This document shows positions 21,719-33,388 of a stretch of DNA of 64,000 bases, piece after piece. Source of the stretch: Pohlia nutans. Lineage: Eukaryota; Streptophyta; Bryopsida; Bryales; Mniaceae. The stretch is from assembly GCA_022496805.1 (NCBI GenBank), contig CM040087.1, positions 6,150,001-6,214,000 on the forward strand, in the 5' to 3' direction. Both the position numbers and the translations under genes were made by a program. Position 1 is the first letter of the stretch; every line of letters starts with the position of its first letter. The notes below the pieces were generated by a model. The model searched no databases and had not been told where the DNA came from. It worked only from the letters and a program-made list of their open reading frames with translations.

Positions 21719-22603
21719 TTAAACGAGTGGTTTAAATCAAGCTAGGGTATAATTTGGAATTTGTTTTGTTGGTAGTTGCCAAGTGATGGTTTCTTGGTTG
21801 ACTACTGAAGGATGTTGTATTACATTTATAACGTCTAAGTTGGATTCCCGTTGAGTCCGTCTGAATAGTAATGTGATATACATGATTTGGTGCTCCTAGT
21901 AAGTTATGATAGGGAGGAAAGTTGTACCAACCAACCGGCCATGTCCCACCTTTCTGAGACAAGTGTTTACCGCTCAGCTAATAAAAAAAAGTGGTCTTAA
22001 CTACTACCCCCTTTTCTTGCTTATTTACTCCATTTCTATTTGTAGTGGATCTCAAGACACCTCTATTGAACTATATTAAAATTTATGTAATCAACTTCAC
22101 CACTACAATGTTGACGCATAATGATTTCAACCAATCGTAATAAATTACAAGATGAGGGTGTTATCTGTAATTTAATGAATTCTCAAAGTTTTTTTTGTAT
22201 AAATTTCATTATATTTCGATTTCAACCGTACATATGTTCTTTAGAATTGAAGCTCATAAAAGTTAAAGAAGTCTCGTGTTATATTACATTCAAGTATTGC
22301 CCACAACCTCTAAGCATTTAGGGGTTAAAAATTATAGCCTAAAATAACTTATTGTTGCATGTTTTTAGATACTTTTAGTATTAGACACCTTCAACATGGG
22401 CATTCTACGCTTCCCTTCTATAATTGAATTCAAATTTCAGCACATTCCTCCTTTGCTGGCTGGTAATCTTCAACAAACTTTGACAAGTTGGAATGGTACA
22501 TACGATAGGTTTAGGGTAGCTTCACCAAAAAATAATTCTAAAAATAAATGGGATTTTTTTTTAGAAATTAAAAAAAAAAAAAACATTGTCTGAGAAAATT
22601 TGG

Positions 22604-22604
<1 letters not shown>

Positions 22605-22653
<49 letters not shown>
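22605..22653. repeat. (TA)n microsatellite
   Basis: About 24 uninterrupted TA units. Confidence 0.95.
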
Positions 22654-22659
<6 letters not shown>

Positions 22660-23598
22660 CCAAGGAGGGGCGAAGCTACCCTGCAGATACGGTATACTAA
22701 AAAAAATTGATTGTCATTCAAAAGTTTTGATCATTCACATCTCAAATATAACAGGTACATTAGAGTTAACCGAAAGAAGCCCATCTAACCTCCCTTTTTG
22801 CCCTCCTTCTAATCTCTCTTTTGAGCTATAGGTGTTGAATAGTGTCGTGTCATAACTTGTCCCCTTGTGGGCCATGGGCTTGGAGTTTTCGTAGGAGGTG
22901 TGGGAGTCATTGTTAGGTGTGGAGAATAATGACAGTGGCTTGCTTTAAATTGTCTCCCAACTCATTGTGAACTAGTTTTTGGTCTATTTATATTTCCATA
23001 TGAGTTCAAGAGGAGTTCTAAAACTTTTCTCTTTCAATTGATTTTCTTCAATTTGTGCCAAAAAAAACAAAAAAAACAAAATCTCTTTAAGCTGACTTTT
23101 CGGTTAACTCTAGTTTTCATTTTTTTTCTAAAAGTCTGCTAAACTATAATCATTATTCTACCCTACTTCAATGCATTCTTCTGAGTCACTAAACCTTTTC
23201 TGATAAATATTTCAAATAAATTTTAGACTTTTAAGTAAACTTTTGATTTATACCAAAATTACAAAATAATAATAATACTAATTAAAATTTCAAAAACAGA
23301 ATTGAAACTAAGCATTGTTAGTATGGCAAAATTGACATAGATTTTGACACAATTAGAACAATTGTTTTGAATTTTGTACTATTTTTGGTCACCAAGCCTA
23401 CAATCAGCCTTGCAATTAGCATTGTACCTAAGACTTTAAGGCAATTATATACATACAAATAAAAGTATACATATACATATGTATATAATAATATAACACA
23501 ATCCTACCCGGCAATCCTAATCACTTGTTCCTATATTGGCATCCAAGTTGGCATGCATTCATTTTCAAAACAATCAACACCATTTTTACCACCATTTT
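22654..23598. other. Unassigned AT-rich interval
   Basis: No gene or terminal repeat pair was recognised. Confidence 0.3.
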
Positions 23599-24118
23599 AA
23601 TGATAGATAGATAAGAACTCCGGTCCTCTTTTAAGGCCGGCGTGAATAAAGAGTCTATTCGACTCACCCGTGGTACAATGTCCACCAAACAAGGAACCAG
23701 TTGTGTAAGACTACTCTTCCCTTTCAAAAATAGACACTATAGTGACCATTAGCCAAGTAACCAAAATGATCAAGAATCAATACTAGGTAAAAAGGAAGAA
23801 TAGGCTTGGGTTTGTTGAAGGTGGGAGGGTCATTGAATAGTTTTTTTTCTTACCTTTCTTTTAGTTCTTTTTCATTCTTTTAGTGGTCGCCAAGTCATAA
23901 GCTCTACAATTAGTTGTGGATGTGGATTTTATCACGATTAAGTGGTCCAAGGTTGATTCTCATTGGATCCGTTTGAGCGGTTATGTGATATGCATAGTTT
24001 GATACTGCTATGTGAGTTATCGCAAGTAGACAAGTTTTAGCAACCAATCGGCCCATACCCGAGAACATAAGGCAAGTGCTTTCATTGTGCTAACAAAAAT
24101 AAATAGTGGTCTTAACCA
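23599..24118 (-). mobile_element. LINE 3' UTR, minus strand
   Basis: The tail (GATA)n at 23599-23613 is followed by the shared tail ('aaggccggcgtgaataaaga', 'atagacactatagtgac') and the 3' UTR ('ccaatcggcccat', 'gtggtcttaaccattag'). It is collinear with the copies at 2.2 kb and 20.5 kb. The LINE C-terminal coding remnant lies immediately upstream (24119-24330). Confidence 0.8.
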
Positions 24119-24330
24119 TTAGTTTTTGTTTATGGTTACCATAGTGGATTTAGGTTTATTGGTAATTGGTTCGTTGTTTTCTATTTCTCTTTTATGTAGA
24201 AAAGTTGACAAGGCATGGCAAATGGCAATGGTGTTAATTTCTCTAAATGTATTTCCAATAAGAGTTTTGGGTACTCCAAAATTTTCTTCAATAATTTGCA
24301 TTGAAGGATACCATTTTATTGAGATTGATT
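24119..24330 (-). pseudogene. LINE polyprotein C-terminal remnant
   Basis: On the minus strand a 60-codon frame ends at 24119. Its middle reads 'REINTIA' and 'KREIENNEPI', aligning with 'KAINTIA' and 'KRRIENNQPI' at the end of the LINE frame near 2030-2155 on the plus strand, and its start 'PSM..IE..F' also aligns. It stops where the 3' UTR begins, as in the other copy. Only the last ~60 residues of the protein remain. The upstream end coincides with TTAA at 24329-24332, so the rest may have been separated by the element at 24333. Confidence 0.75.
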
Positions 24331-24332
24331 AA

Positions 24333-25147
24333 CCCTTAACAGCCCCTAGCTTTTTTGGGCTTTAAAACATCACTGCTGTAGAACTGTTATAGGTCTAAAC
24401 GTAAGTGAGGTATAGAAATCTCAACTATATAATCTTGTAGTATATCAACATGTGTTTTAAATGACATGGATCGGATTTGGAGTCATTTGGCCACATAGAT
24501 TGCAAGATCATAGTGTTTTGGTGTTGAAAAAGGATGTTGAAATTTTCCTAGCAACACAATAGAGGTGAAATTTGATTTCTAAACCTACTCAAACGAAAAA
24601 AAACTTTAAACCATATAGTGGTTCAAAATCATCATATAAACACATTGGTATTATTAATTTTAGTAAATATCTTTGATGTGTCCAAAAATGGCTTTGAAAT
24701 GTCAACAAGTAGCCCAAAAGTGACCCATTAGATCCAAAAAGCAAAAGGGTCCAAAATTGACCCGTGCACTAAAATGATTTCCAAACATGCACAAAAACTT
24801 GGATTGACATGAAAATCTTACTATAACAACTAGACTTAAAAGGGAATTTAACCCAAAAATACTTATTTTAAACGGACATTAGATGAAGGAGAAACAAGCC
24901 CCCAAAGTTGCAACTATCAAATTGCACTTTGGTGAACTAAAATTGAGACCCGTGCACTAAAATGATTCTAAAAAATTCATTACATTTTAGATTGATTTGA
25001 AAATTTTACCACACAAACTAAACTAGTATACATATCTTTTCCAACAAGTTTTTATTGAAATCAAACATTGAATGCAAAAGATACAGCTCTTCAAAGCTCT
25101 TTTTCTCCCAAGAACGTTCAAAATATAATCATTAAGACAATTAGGTA
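24333..25147. mobile_element. TTAA-flanked element, family F
   Basis: TTAA at 24329-24332 and 25148-25151. The left end is CCCTTAACAGCCCCTAGC; the right end, 'gacaattaggta', is worn. It matches 213-750 along its second half. Non-coding. Confidence 0.6.
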
Positions 25148-25374
25148 TTAAGATACAATTTTAAATACTTCTTACACATATTATTAATTTGATACATTTT
25201 AGCATTTGTTTTACACTATTGAACAAAAGGATGTCAAATTTCTGTCTTGTTCTTTCAAGTTACACACAAGTTTTATTTTAACTTCTAGGCTCTCAAAAGA
25301 CCATTTTTTGGTCATTGCATGTTTTTAACGGGTTGTCCCAAAAAAAAAAAAAAGTATTAACAAAAATAAAAATA

Positions 25375-25910
25375 TTTTAAAACACTACATCAAGTTTACT
25401 TTCCAACCGAGTTACCAACGCAATTTGAATTATTTCAATCCAAGTTAAAGTCCACCAGGGAGATTTTTTCAAAGTAAGTCCCCTCAACATTGTCTTAGTG
25501 TTAGAAAATTTGCTATTTGGAGAAAGTAATGATGTTCCCTCTATCATTTCTTTTGCTTTTTTGAAGTTTACAATAAATAAATCAATTTTAACTAATCATG
25601 CTAAAATTTAAATTGTGAAAATGAAAATTATAATGTATACAATGTTTCAAAAGTCAATGCTTTTAAATTCATTAAAAAAATATCTAAAGTTATTTTTTGA
25701 AAGTTTGACCATATGGATATATTATTTATCAAGATGATGCCTTATGTTTTTTTTTATTGAGCCAAACTTCATCAAACATATAGAAGGCACATATTATAAA
25801 ACATCTATGTTTTGTCTAATATTCCATGGGCTTTTGTCCGATACCCCTCATGGTTCATGTTTTTATGTCCACAAATCATCAAAATACTATAGAAAAATCC
25901 CTCTTCTTTA
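25375..25910 (+). repeat. Dispersed repeat H (copy 1)
   Basis: Matches 49650-50215 in inverted orientation over about 500 bp (shared phrases 'ctacatcaagt', 'cattgtcttagtgtta', 'aaggcacatattataaaa'). Frames in the two copies are not the same protein, so coding is not supported. Class unknown. Confidence 0.65.
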
Positions 25911-26717
25911 TGAATTGGTAGTATTGAAGTATCTATACTGCATTGTATTCTTGAGATTCTTTTGCTTCCTTTTCAAATTTTGATTACTGTATTTAACATT
26001 CAGATAACCACTGTTAAATTAGATTCAAAAATCTGCATCATTGCAAGAATTACAATTCTAAAAGACCTGTATTTTCCATCTCCATTATTTTATTAACTAT
26101 AGTGAAATCTCATAATGAACCACTCAATCTATAGAATATTCTAATTTTTCGTTTAACTTGCCATTTTTAAATATTATTCTATATATATTTTGAAAACTCA
26201 AATACCTTTTGAATCTTCTTAAAACTATTTTGTATTTACAGCATTAAGTGATAGGGCATTATTGTCCCAAAGATCATAGTTTGCTCCATTGTATACTTTA
26301 ATTCAAATGCTTTGCATTTATAAGTAATGATTTTCTAAATCATTTCTAGAAGTGAAGCTTCATGATTATATGGTTGTTTCCTATTCGTTTTATGCTAAGT
26401 ATGTTTTTACAAACATTTTTTTTATTCTATTACTCGTGTGTGAGATTCCATTTAGATAATTGTTATAAAAATATTAGAAAATTACAAATGAAAAGCTATA
26501 ATTTAAAAAAAAAACAACAAAGTGTGTTGGTTTAATTTGTGTATTTAAAGTAATTTTGATATCAATATATGATATTATATGTATAATTCAAAAAATAAAA
26601 TGTACAAAGTTTATTTATTTCATGAGATTGATTTTCACATCTATAATAATAGAATAAGTATGTTTTTTTTTAAAGATAAAATTTATTGGTATATTAGAAG
26701 CATGTTCCATATTGCAA
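25911..26717. other. AT-rich interval, nothing recognised
   Basis: No frame, terminal repeat or RNA gene is supported. Confidence 0.35.
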
Positions 26718-26721
26718 TTAA

Positions 26722-27420
26722 CCCTTAAATGTTGTTGAAGTCAGAATCAAGCTTTTCAATGTAACTCACTATTCGATTTCAACTTCTAGATGGATGATTT
26801 CCATCCAATTCTTTTTGTGAAGGATTTTCGTTGATCATGCCACCTCTTCAAGTTAAATTTGGGTTATTCAAGATATTTTTGGAGATATTTTACGTGAGGT
26901 CCCAATTACAAAAAGAGTTGTAAAAACAGTTCACTATGTAGTGTATTTTGGATTTTTTTTTTTTTTTTTTCTGCATGAATTAAATTTAGGTCTTGGAATT
27001 GAGTTCTATTGCATTTAAGCTTAACTAACAAAATGAAGTTTACCAAGTCCAATCTCTAATCTACTTTGAATTTTTGGAAAACTCTAAAATTGACTATTTT
27101 ATTGGAGTTGCAAGTTTGGTGGATATTACCATGTTTTAGCAATTTTTTCTAAATGGAGACACATGGATGATGACACTTTTTCTGATAAAATTAGAACTTT
27201 TCAGCATATTTTGTAATTGATATGAATTTTCCTTACAATCACATCAAAAATTCATAGTAATTTCAAATTTTCACCAAAAATTATAAAAAATCATTATTTC
27301 AGTAGACACATAGCTTCCTCTACTAAAATGTAAAGTTAAATTATCATCTTATTTATACTGGAAAAATTGAGTCTCACATGTAAAGCATAATTCCATGTTA
27401 TAGGCCCAAGCATTTAGGGA
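26722..27420. mobile_element. TTAA-flanked element, family G
   Basis: TTAA at 26718-26721 and 27421-27424 encloses 699 bp. It begins CCCTTAAATG and ends 'aagcatttaggga'. It is collinear with 50602-51350 ('catgccacctcatc', 'gtgtagtgtattttggatt'). Confidence 0.75.
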
Positions 27421-27814
27421 TTAATATATGAGTGCAATTTAGTTACCGATTTGATCCCTCAAGCAAATGTTGTTAGAAAGGATTAAAAGTTTTTTCTTCT
27501 TACCAAAAATCGATTTGATCTAAATTGGCTTTTTGAAATTGGCTACTTTTCATATCAATTGATCAATCAATTAATATGTGTATATTGTACATTTGAAGTA
27601 TGAAAAGAAGGTTGCAAATAGTCTTTTTTAAATGCATCGAATTATGTCAAATAATCATTTTACTTTCAAATGTTAAGTCGCAGTAATGAATTGTGGTCTT
27701 CCTTGACATGGTAACAATACTTGGTAAACTTGTATCTCTTTCAGAGAATCAAAAGGATCAAACAATGTGGTTTGTATTTTGAGGTTTTATGTTTTGACTA
27801 ATTTGGTGAAACCA

Positions 27815-27912
27815 CACTAGTGGGAAAGGTACATGTGCCGGGCAAATGCTCGGTGCTTGCCTAGAACTAGGCAACATTGTTTGCCTTGGCACACACACAT
27901 TTTCTACTAGTG
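27815..27912. mobile_element. 98-bp CACTA-type mini-element
   Basis: The ends CACTAGTGGGAAAGG and, inverted, CACTAGTAGAAAATGTG. Flanks CCA and CCG are a near match for a 3-bp duplication. The interior is itself partly palindromic ('gtgccgggcaaa', 'tttgccttggcac'). Confidence 0.55.
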
Positions 27913-28149
27913 CCGCAATTCTTATATGCTTCACAAATGATCTTAAAGCCAAGATTAAACTAAATAAGTTGACCTTGAATGCATTTGCAAAAGTGGCACG
28001 CATGACCGACATGGTACAAGACCCTCAAATGATAAGACAACCCCATCACAAAAACATGTATTCACAAAAACATGTATTTGCAAGCGTTAGTTATCCTTTA
28101 CTTTTATGGAAGAATACATTGATCGAGGTGGTGATTACTTGGCAAGCTA

Positions 28150-28221
28150 CACTAGTAGAAATATCTTACTTGGGCACCATGTGCAAGAATGTGGTTCTCA
28201 AGTACGGCTTTTCTACTAGTG
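28150..28221. mobile_element. 72-bp CACTA-type mini-element
   Basis: The ends CACTAGTAGAAATATC and, inverted, CACTAGTAGAAAAGCC enclose a partly palindromic core ('cttgggcac', 'gtggttctcaag'). No matching flanks. Confidence 0.5.
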
Positions 28222-28239
28222 TGTCTTTTGTCAATTGAA

Positions 28240-28495
28240 ATAAACATGTCTCTCTGCTTGGCTGTTGTTTTTTACTCTCTGCAGTGGAATAAAATGGTTT
28301 CCACTTGTACCAAAAAAAAATAAAAAAATAAAAAAACATGTCTCTTTCAATATCAAAGAATAAGATATTAAACCTACCTAACTTACTTCCAGGGTATCAA
28401 ATGACCCAGGCCAGCTATTTGACTTGTTGTTTGTTGTTTCTTTTGTAATGGAATGGAATGTCCAATTGTGTCAAAAATAAATAAAAAGGCATAGA
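28240..28495 (+). repeat. Two retroposon 3' ends with A-rich tails
   Basis: 'gtggaataaaatggtttcca' leads to 'cttgtacc' and A-rich repeats (to about 28340). A second unit, 'gtaatggaatggaatgtcca' then 'attgtgtcaaaaataaat', ends near 28490. Both resemble the ending at 14300-14402. No coding part is seen. Confidence 0.4.
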
Positions 28496-29576
28496 ACTAT
28501 GTGCAAGCGAAGCTGCACTAGAAGGTGGAGTTGGAATGGAAATGACTGACCTACCACACATAATGATTTTGAGCGCGAAATATATATTACTTTGCCGCCG
28601 AGTCAGGCATTTGGGCTTGGCAAGACCAAAAAGCTTCCGTCCACCGCTGTTTGGCAAGACCAGCCCTTTTGCAGTGACACTCCTTCCATTCCCTGTCCGT
28701 GAACATATGTGTCTAGATTTTATTTTTATTTTTAAATTTGAAGAGGTTGTGAGTCCCCATCTTAAGTTATTTTCTGCATGCAAGTTGACATTCAAAAGTT
28801 TGCTCAAAAGGCCTTTGTTGGAGAGAAGAGGTACATCATATATGATACCACTTGCTACTCTTTTGGTGGCAGCCTGGTGGGGTGAGCCTTACCAAGTGGT
28901 ATTCATGTGATCCATGCACATTATAAGCCGGAGACTTTGGACTCCCCAGTGCTTGAGAGATGATGACATTCGTCCACTACTTGGATAGAAAATATCCCAT
29001 TGGAAAATATCATATATTCATGATTTTCTTTCATCCACAATCTCGCGGTTTCATCCAAAACATTTTTTTAATTTGAAGTTTTCTGGTAAAAGCTTCACAG
29101 TTTTTGGCTCGGGGCGGGCACTTGCTACCAATTTTTTGTATACACGTGCCACCAACATGTGTTTTAGTATGGGGTGTTATATTAAAATTTATGTTTTTCT
29201 TCAAACCCTATAATTAAATTATTTTTAAATATTAATAATTGAACATACCCTATAATTACTTTAAAATCTTAAAAAATTATATTTTAGGGTATCATACATA
29301 TATAAAATGGGGCTAATGTTTTTTATAAATAATTTTTTAGATTGTCCAAACCCTATTTTTATATTTCTAATGCTTTTTTTAAAAAAATGCTTGAAAAAAT
29401 ACAAAATACCCTGTATTTTTCCTGCACGCCGTTTCTAAAAAAAATCTAGTGCCCGCCTTGGGGTTATTGGCCATTTTTTAGCGATATTACTTTTTCTAGT
29501 GCAATTTGGTACTATTTTGCCCAAAAAAAAAACACCCTGGTAGAATGCATCTTTGGCTACTTTTTGGCACCTATCA
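28496..29576. other. Unassigned interval with overlapping open frames
   Basis: Opposed frames of 124 and 130 codons overlap at 28415-28910, but neither shows a domain, and both begin or end in repeat-like sequence. The 29100-29460 stretch is AT-rich with many T and A runs. Confidence 0.3.
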
Positions 29577-30935
29577 AAACAAGGTTGTCTTAGGGCCGGT
29601 TTTCACCAAAAGGACTTGGGCTCTTACCCAAAAATACAAGTGGTTCCAACACCCAATTCCCTAATTTTGCACTTGGCCAAGTGCACTCATTTCATGAGCA
29701 AACTTGGCTTTAAAAAAATTTGTTTGAAAAAATCTGTAAAAACAGGGATTTTTGTCTTTCTACAATCTCTTCATTGTAAAGAAACAATTATTTACTTTAA
29801 TTTTTATCCTTATCTTTATGTTTAATCTTTTTCTTTTTCTTATCTTTTTCTTTTATCTTGTTTTTTTTCCTTGTCATCTTTCTTGTCTTCCTCTTGTCTT
29901 TCTTCTTCTTTTTCTTCTAGTCTTCCTTTTTTTCCTTCACCTTGCTATTTTTGGAGTTTAAACGATTTTTTTTAAAAATAAAAATAAAAACCAGGGAGTA
30001 GGCTGAATCCAATACAGGCCCGGAAGAAAAAAAATAAAAAGACGAATTTTAAAAAATAATTTAAATTTAATTAAATTTTAAATTTTAAAAAAAAATTCCC
30101 GGCTTTTCTGGGCAAGGAGGGTCTGCGCGCGCGGACCCTACTCTTCTTTTGACCCTCCCTCCCTCACTCCTCCCTCTCCCCTATATAAGCCCTCCCTCAC
30201 TCTCCCTCCCTCACACTCTCCTTCCTCCTCTTTTCCTCTCTTGTTCTTCTCCCTCTCTTCCTTCTCCCTTCTCCTCAATATAAAGGAAGAAGAGAGAGGA
30301 GGAAAGAAGAGTGAGGGAGGGAGAATGAGGGAGGGTTTATAAAGGGGAGAGGGGAAAAAAAGGAAAGGAGAAGAGGGAAGGAGAGTGGATCAAAAAAAGA
30401 GTAGGGTCCGCGCGCGCGGACCCTCCTTGCCCGGAAATTCGGGGGAAAAAAAAAAAAAAACTTTTTTTTTTTTTTTTTTTTTGGATTTTTTTTTCTTCCG
30501 GGCCTGTATTGGATTCAGCCTGCTCACTGATTTTTATTTATTTTTTAAAATATATCATTTAAACTCCAAAAATGGCAAGGTGAAGAAAAAAAAAAGACAA
30601 GTGGAAGACTAGAAGAAAAAGAAGGAAGACAAGAGAAAGACAAGAAAGAAGACAAGAAAAAAAAACAAGATAAAAGAAAAGGTAAGATAAGATAAAGATA
30701 AAGATAAAAGAAAAGATAAAGATAAGGATAGGAAATAAATTAAATAATTGTTTCTTTACAGCGTAAGGGATTGTAGAAAGACAAAAATCCTTGTTTTTAA
30801 GAGATTTTTTCAAACAATTTTTTTACTGCGCTTGGGGGCCAAATGCATGATTATATGGCCAAGTGCAAAATTAGCGAATTTGGTGGAATCCTTGTTATTG
30901 GAAGAGAGCTATCGAACCTTGTTTTTCTAAAAAGC
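29577..30935. repeat. 1.36-kb near-symmetrical inverted repeat with GC-rich core
   Basis: The left arm (about 29577-30278) and right arm (about 30285-30935) are reverse complements. Outer parts: 'aatcttgtttttaag'-like segments, and 'ctaattttgcacttggcca' at 29660 opposite 'tggccaagtgcaaaattag' at 30857. Middle: 'aaagaaacaattattta' at 29777 opposite 'ttaaataattgtttcttt' at 30741. Core: GGGTCTGCGCGCGCGGACCC at 30119 opposite GGGTCCGCGCGCGCGGACCC at 30404, each also a palindrome. Next to the centre, CT-rich (left) and AG-rich (right) stretches flank 'ctatataagccc' and 'gtttataaagggg'. No coding frame fits. The short frames rich in F, L and I come from T-rich arm sequence. Confidence 0.9.
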
Positions 30936-30994
30936 GGGCAGTTAGGGTTTTTAGGGCAACTAGGGGTAGCCCCAGCCACCATAAATAGGAGAAG

Positions 30995-31421
30995 TAGTGG
31001 CAATAATGGCCTATTTATTTATTTGGAGAGAGAGTGGCGCTCGCGCGCGTGCTTGGGCGATTACTACTGAATCGGATTGGCGGCGGACTCCGGTAGGATT
31101 CCGGTAGGCGACCGGATGGGCGACCGGGTAGAGGAGGACGGGTCTCTGCCGGACCTGGCCGCGATTCGCGCTTTAAAATGGGCCGCCCTAAACTGGGCGA
31201 CTCATTGTTCATTTCCATAGAGCTCTCCCAGTCCTTCTCTCCCCCACACTTTTGTCTTCCCGGATAGCATTAGGTTAGAGAGTGCGCGACCGGAGAGAGA
31301 AGAAAGAGGCCGCCGGAGACTTAGGCGCAGTTTGCGGATTAGGAGAGAGGTGCGCCCGGAGACTGTAGAGATCCCGAGGAAAGGGGAGAGTGCTGCAGGG
31401 TTCAAAATCGCGGAGAAGAAG
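30995..31421 (+). promoter_or_regulatory. Possible promoter and GC-rich leader of the 31-36 kb island
   Basis: 'ccataaatagg' (30980) and 'cctatttatttatttgg' (31010) are TATA-like. A sudden shift to GC-rich sequence rich in 'ccgg' follows up to the ATG at 31422. This is a position-based suggestion only. Confidence 0.3.
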
Positions 31422-31479
31422 ATGATTCCGGTCGTCCCGGAGCATGCGGAGGATTTTGAGATGCTGCGCGAAGACCTCG

Positions 31480-33388
31480 TGTAGTAACGAAAAGTTCAAT
31501 AAGGTTTTTTATTCTGTAGAACTTTCCTGGTAGGGTTCTTAAGGGGAAAGATGAAAGCGTTTATGGATAATTCACTAAAGTCACTTATAAGGTTTAAAGA
31601 TTAGTCAACTCAATCACCCAATGTTAATAAATCTCGGTTCATGTTAGAATGGGGTGGAATCACTTGCCTATAACTAATTCCAGTCAATTAAATATGTGTC
31701 CGTCTTGTCTTAACCTAAGGTCAAATAGTCATCATAAAGAGCACGATTCCTTTTCATAGTTGGCAGAGTGAGTCAAATAGACGTGTCAACCCTCATTGCT
31801 TGTTATAACTCAAGGTTCATTTCTATTCTAAAGTAAGGAAGAATACTTATCTTATAGAAATCTTCACTTTAAGCTTTATACTCCCACGTTCTCCATTAAG
31901 GCTTTCCTTAATTATTTTCTTAACTTAATCACTACAACGACATTGCTTTTATTATATCCTGCAAGAATCTGTATTACCAATCAAGAGCAAAGTAATTAAA
32001 GAACAAGTACTCCTCAAAGATGGCCAACCTTTGTGGATTCACTCCTTAACACCATCACTTGCTAGTATTATCAACTTCACAAGATATAAAACACCCAATG
32101 TCAAATTGACTTCATATATTCTAGTTGTACAACTATTTTTTAAGTAAGATTCATTTTGAATCTCTAATTTTCCATGGTAATAATCTTACAAGGCAATGTA
32201 CCACAGCGGAGTTTGAAACAATCTAGTTTTACACACTAGCTATCAAATCCCTTGGTAACACTCCTAAATATACACAGTCGTCACCATGTATATATTTATA
32301 TACTTACAGGAATTCAATCTTGACTGAATTACTATCTTCTAATTCATTCTTTCTAATACACAATGTATCCTTTCAGTCAAATTGACAAACCCATACTATC
32401 TGTTTTAATCTATACTTAGTACTTTATAATTTTATATAACTCCCAGGATACTCTAAAAGAGTCAAGTAGACAGTTATTGAGTTCTCTTCAATATTCAGAG
32501 ATTGGGTAATTGTTCTAAGTCAATGGAATCAGTTACAATGTCAATTTTCCATATGCTTGCATGTATCCAGTACTCAATGAGTTTCAATATAGTCAAATAG
32601 ACACAGTTTGAGAACCTTGTAAGTTCAATTAGACTGGTGACTCAATACAGTTTCCAATAGTCAATTTGACTACAGTTCTTCCAATGTCCAATTGACTGTA
32701 TCCAATTACCATTTCCCAATGCTCTCAACAGGTGTACATCATCATAGAATGCAACATTCATTGTGTTACTGATATCAACTTGACTGAGACTCTCCAGAAT
32801 GCATTATTCCACACTCATGCAATATCACTCAAGAGTAATTGAATCAACTTGACATACATTCTTCCACTGTGAATCAAATGTATCTATGTATACCTCAATT
32901 CGCAAAACCAGATTCTATCAATTACTGTCAAATGGACTAAGCATGTATGCAAGACTCAGTTCACAATCATACTGTCATACCACATTGTCACACACAAGCA
33001 TTCATACAGAGTCAAATAGACATCAGCAATACATTCAGCACATTTACAAACAAAGGCAAGCAAGCAGAAAATAAGCAATTCAAGTTACTTTACTTCTCTC
33101 TGTCAACTGGACTATGAGCATGGAGACTAAAAATATTTACAAATCAAAAACAAGCATAGAGTAATATTTAGACTGACACTCCCTAATGGTGTAGCAAGGA
33201 AGACAACTTGCTCCCCTCTCTCATATATACCATGAATCCTAACAGTTATACCCTTTAAGATCCCGGTTCAAGTCTAATTGACCTCTTGTATCTTAATCTA
33301 CACACCACTTCCATTCTAGTCCATTAGACTCTACACATTCACACTTAAAATCCATTTAGAGTTCAACAAAAAACAAATTTACACTACA
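31480..33388. mobile_element. Solo LTR, 1909 bp, with 5-bp duplication CCTCG
   Basis: CCTCG is repeated at 31475-31479 and 33389-33393. The insert starts TGTAGTAACG and ends ACTACA, the TG...CA ends of LTRs with a short inverted repeat (TGTAGT/ACTACA). It is AT-rich inside a GC-rich island. No gag or pol frame, primer-binding site or second LTR is seen, so it is best read as a solo LTR. Dropping it and one CCTCG leaves the host frame continuous, which independently supports the boundaries. It carries about a dozen near-palindromic GTCAANNNGAC-type motifs. Confidence 0.9.
32099..33331. repeat. Array of GTCAA-N-TTGAC-like palindromic motifs inside the LTR
   Basis: Near-palindromes such as 'gtcaaattgac', 'gtcaagtagac', 'gtcaaatagac', 'gtccaattgac', 'gtcaaatggac', 'gtcaactggac' and 'gtctaattgac' recur at irregular 60-300 bp spacing. 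An earlier one is at 31771. They could bind a regulator (they contain TTGAC W-box cores) or simply be family sequence. Confidence 0.6.

Larger units (their letters stand above)
20550..22047 (-). mobile_element. LINE copy (3' UTR portion) with 12-bp target duplication
   Basis: GATCTCAAGACA is repeated at 20538-20549 and 22048-22059. On the minus strand the copy runs from 'gggggtagtagttaagacca' through 'ggccggttggttggtacaac' to the 3' tail ending in 'gagtttctatttatt'. It matches the 3' UTR at 2156-2665. It is interrupted by the TTAA element at 20725-21718. Without that, it is about 500 bp. Confidence 0.85.
20055..22324. mobile_element. TTAA-type element, family E, outer shell of a four-level nest
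   Basis: The right end 'gcatttagggg' is followed by TTAA at 22325-22328. The left end follows TTAA at 20051-20054 but has lost the CCC start. The copy at 48172-49013 is collinear and lacks the inner insert: its 'gatctcaagacatttctattg' is uninterrupted. Here that same site is duplicated around the LINE at 20550-22047. Confidence 0.65.

Noticed and set aside
29752..30813. F/L-rich frames as membrane proteins
   Set aside because: They arise from T-rich sequence in the two arms of the foldback and mirror each other.
31480..33388. The AT-rich block as an intron of the GC-rich gene
   Set aside because: It starts TG and ends CA with a 5-bp direct repeat on both sides. The right border lacks an AG acceptor. 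A solo LTR explains all of this.
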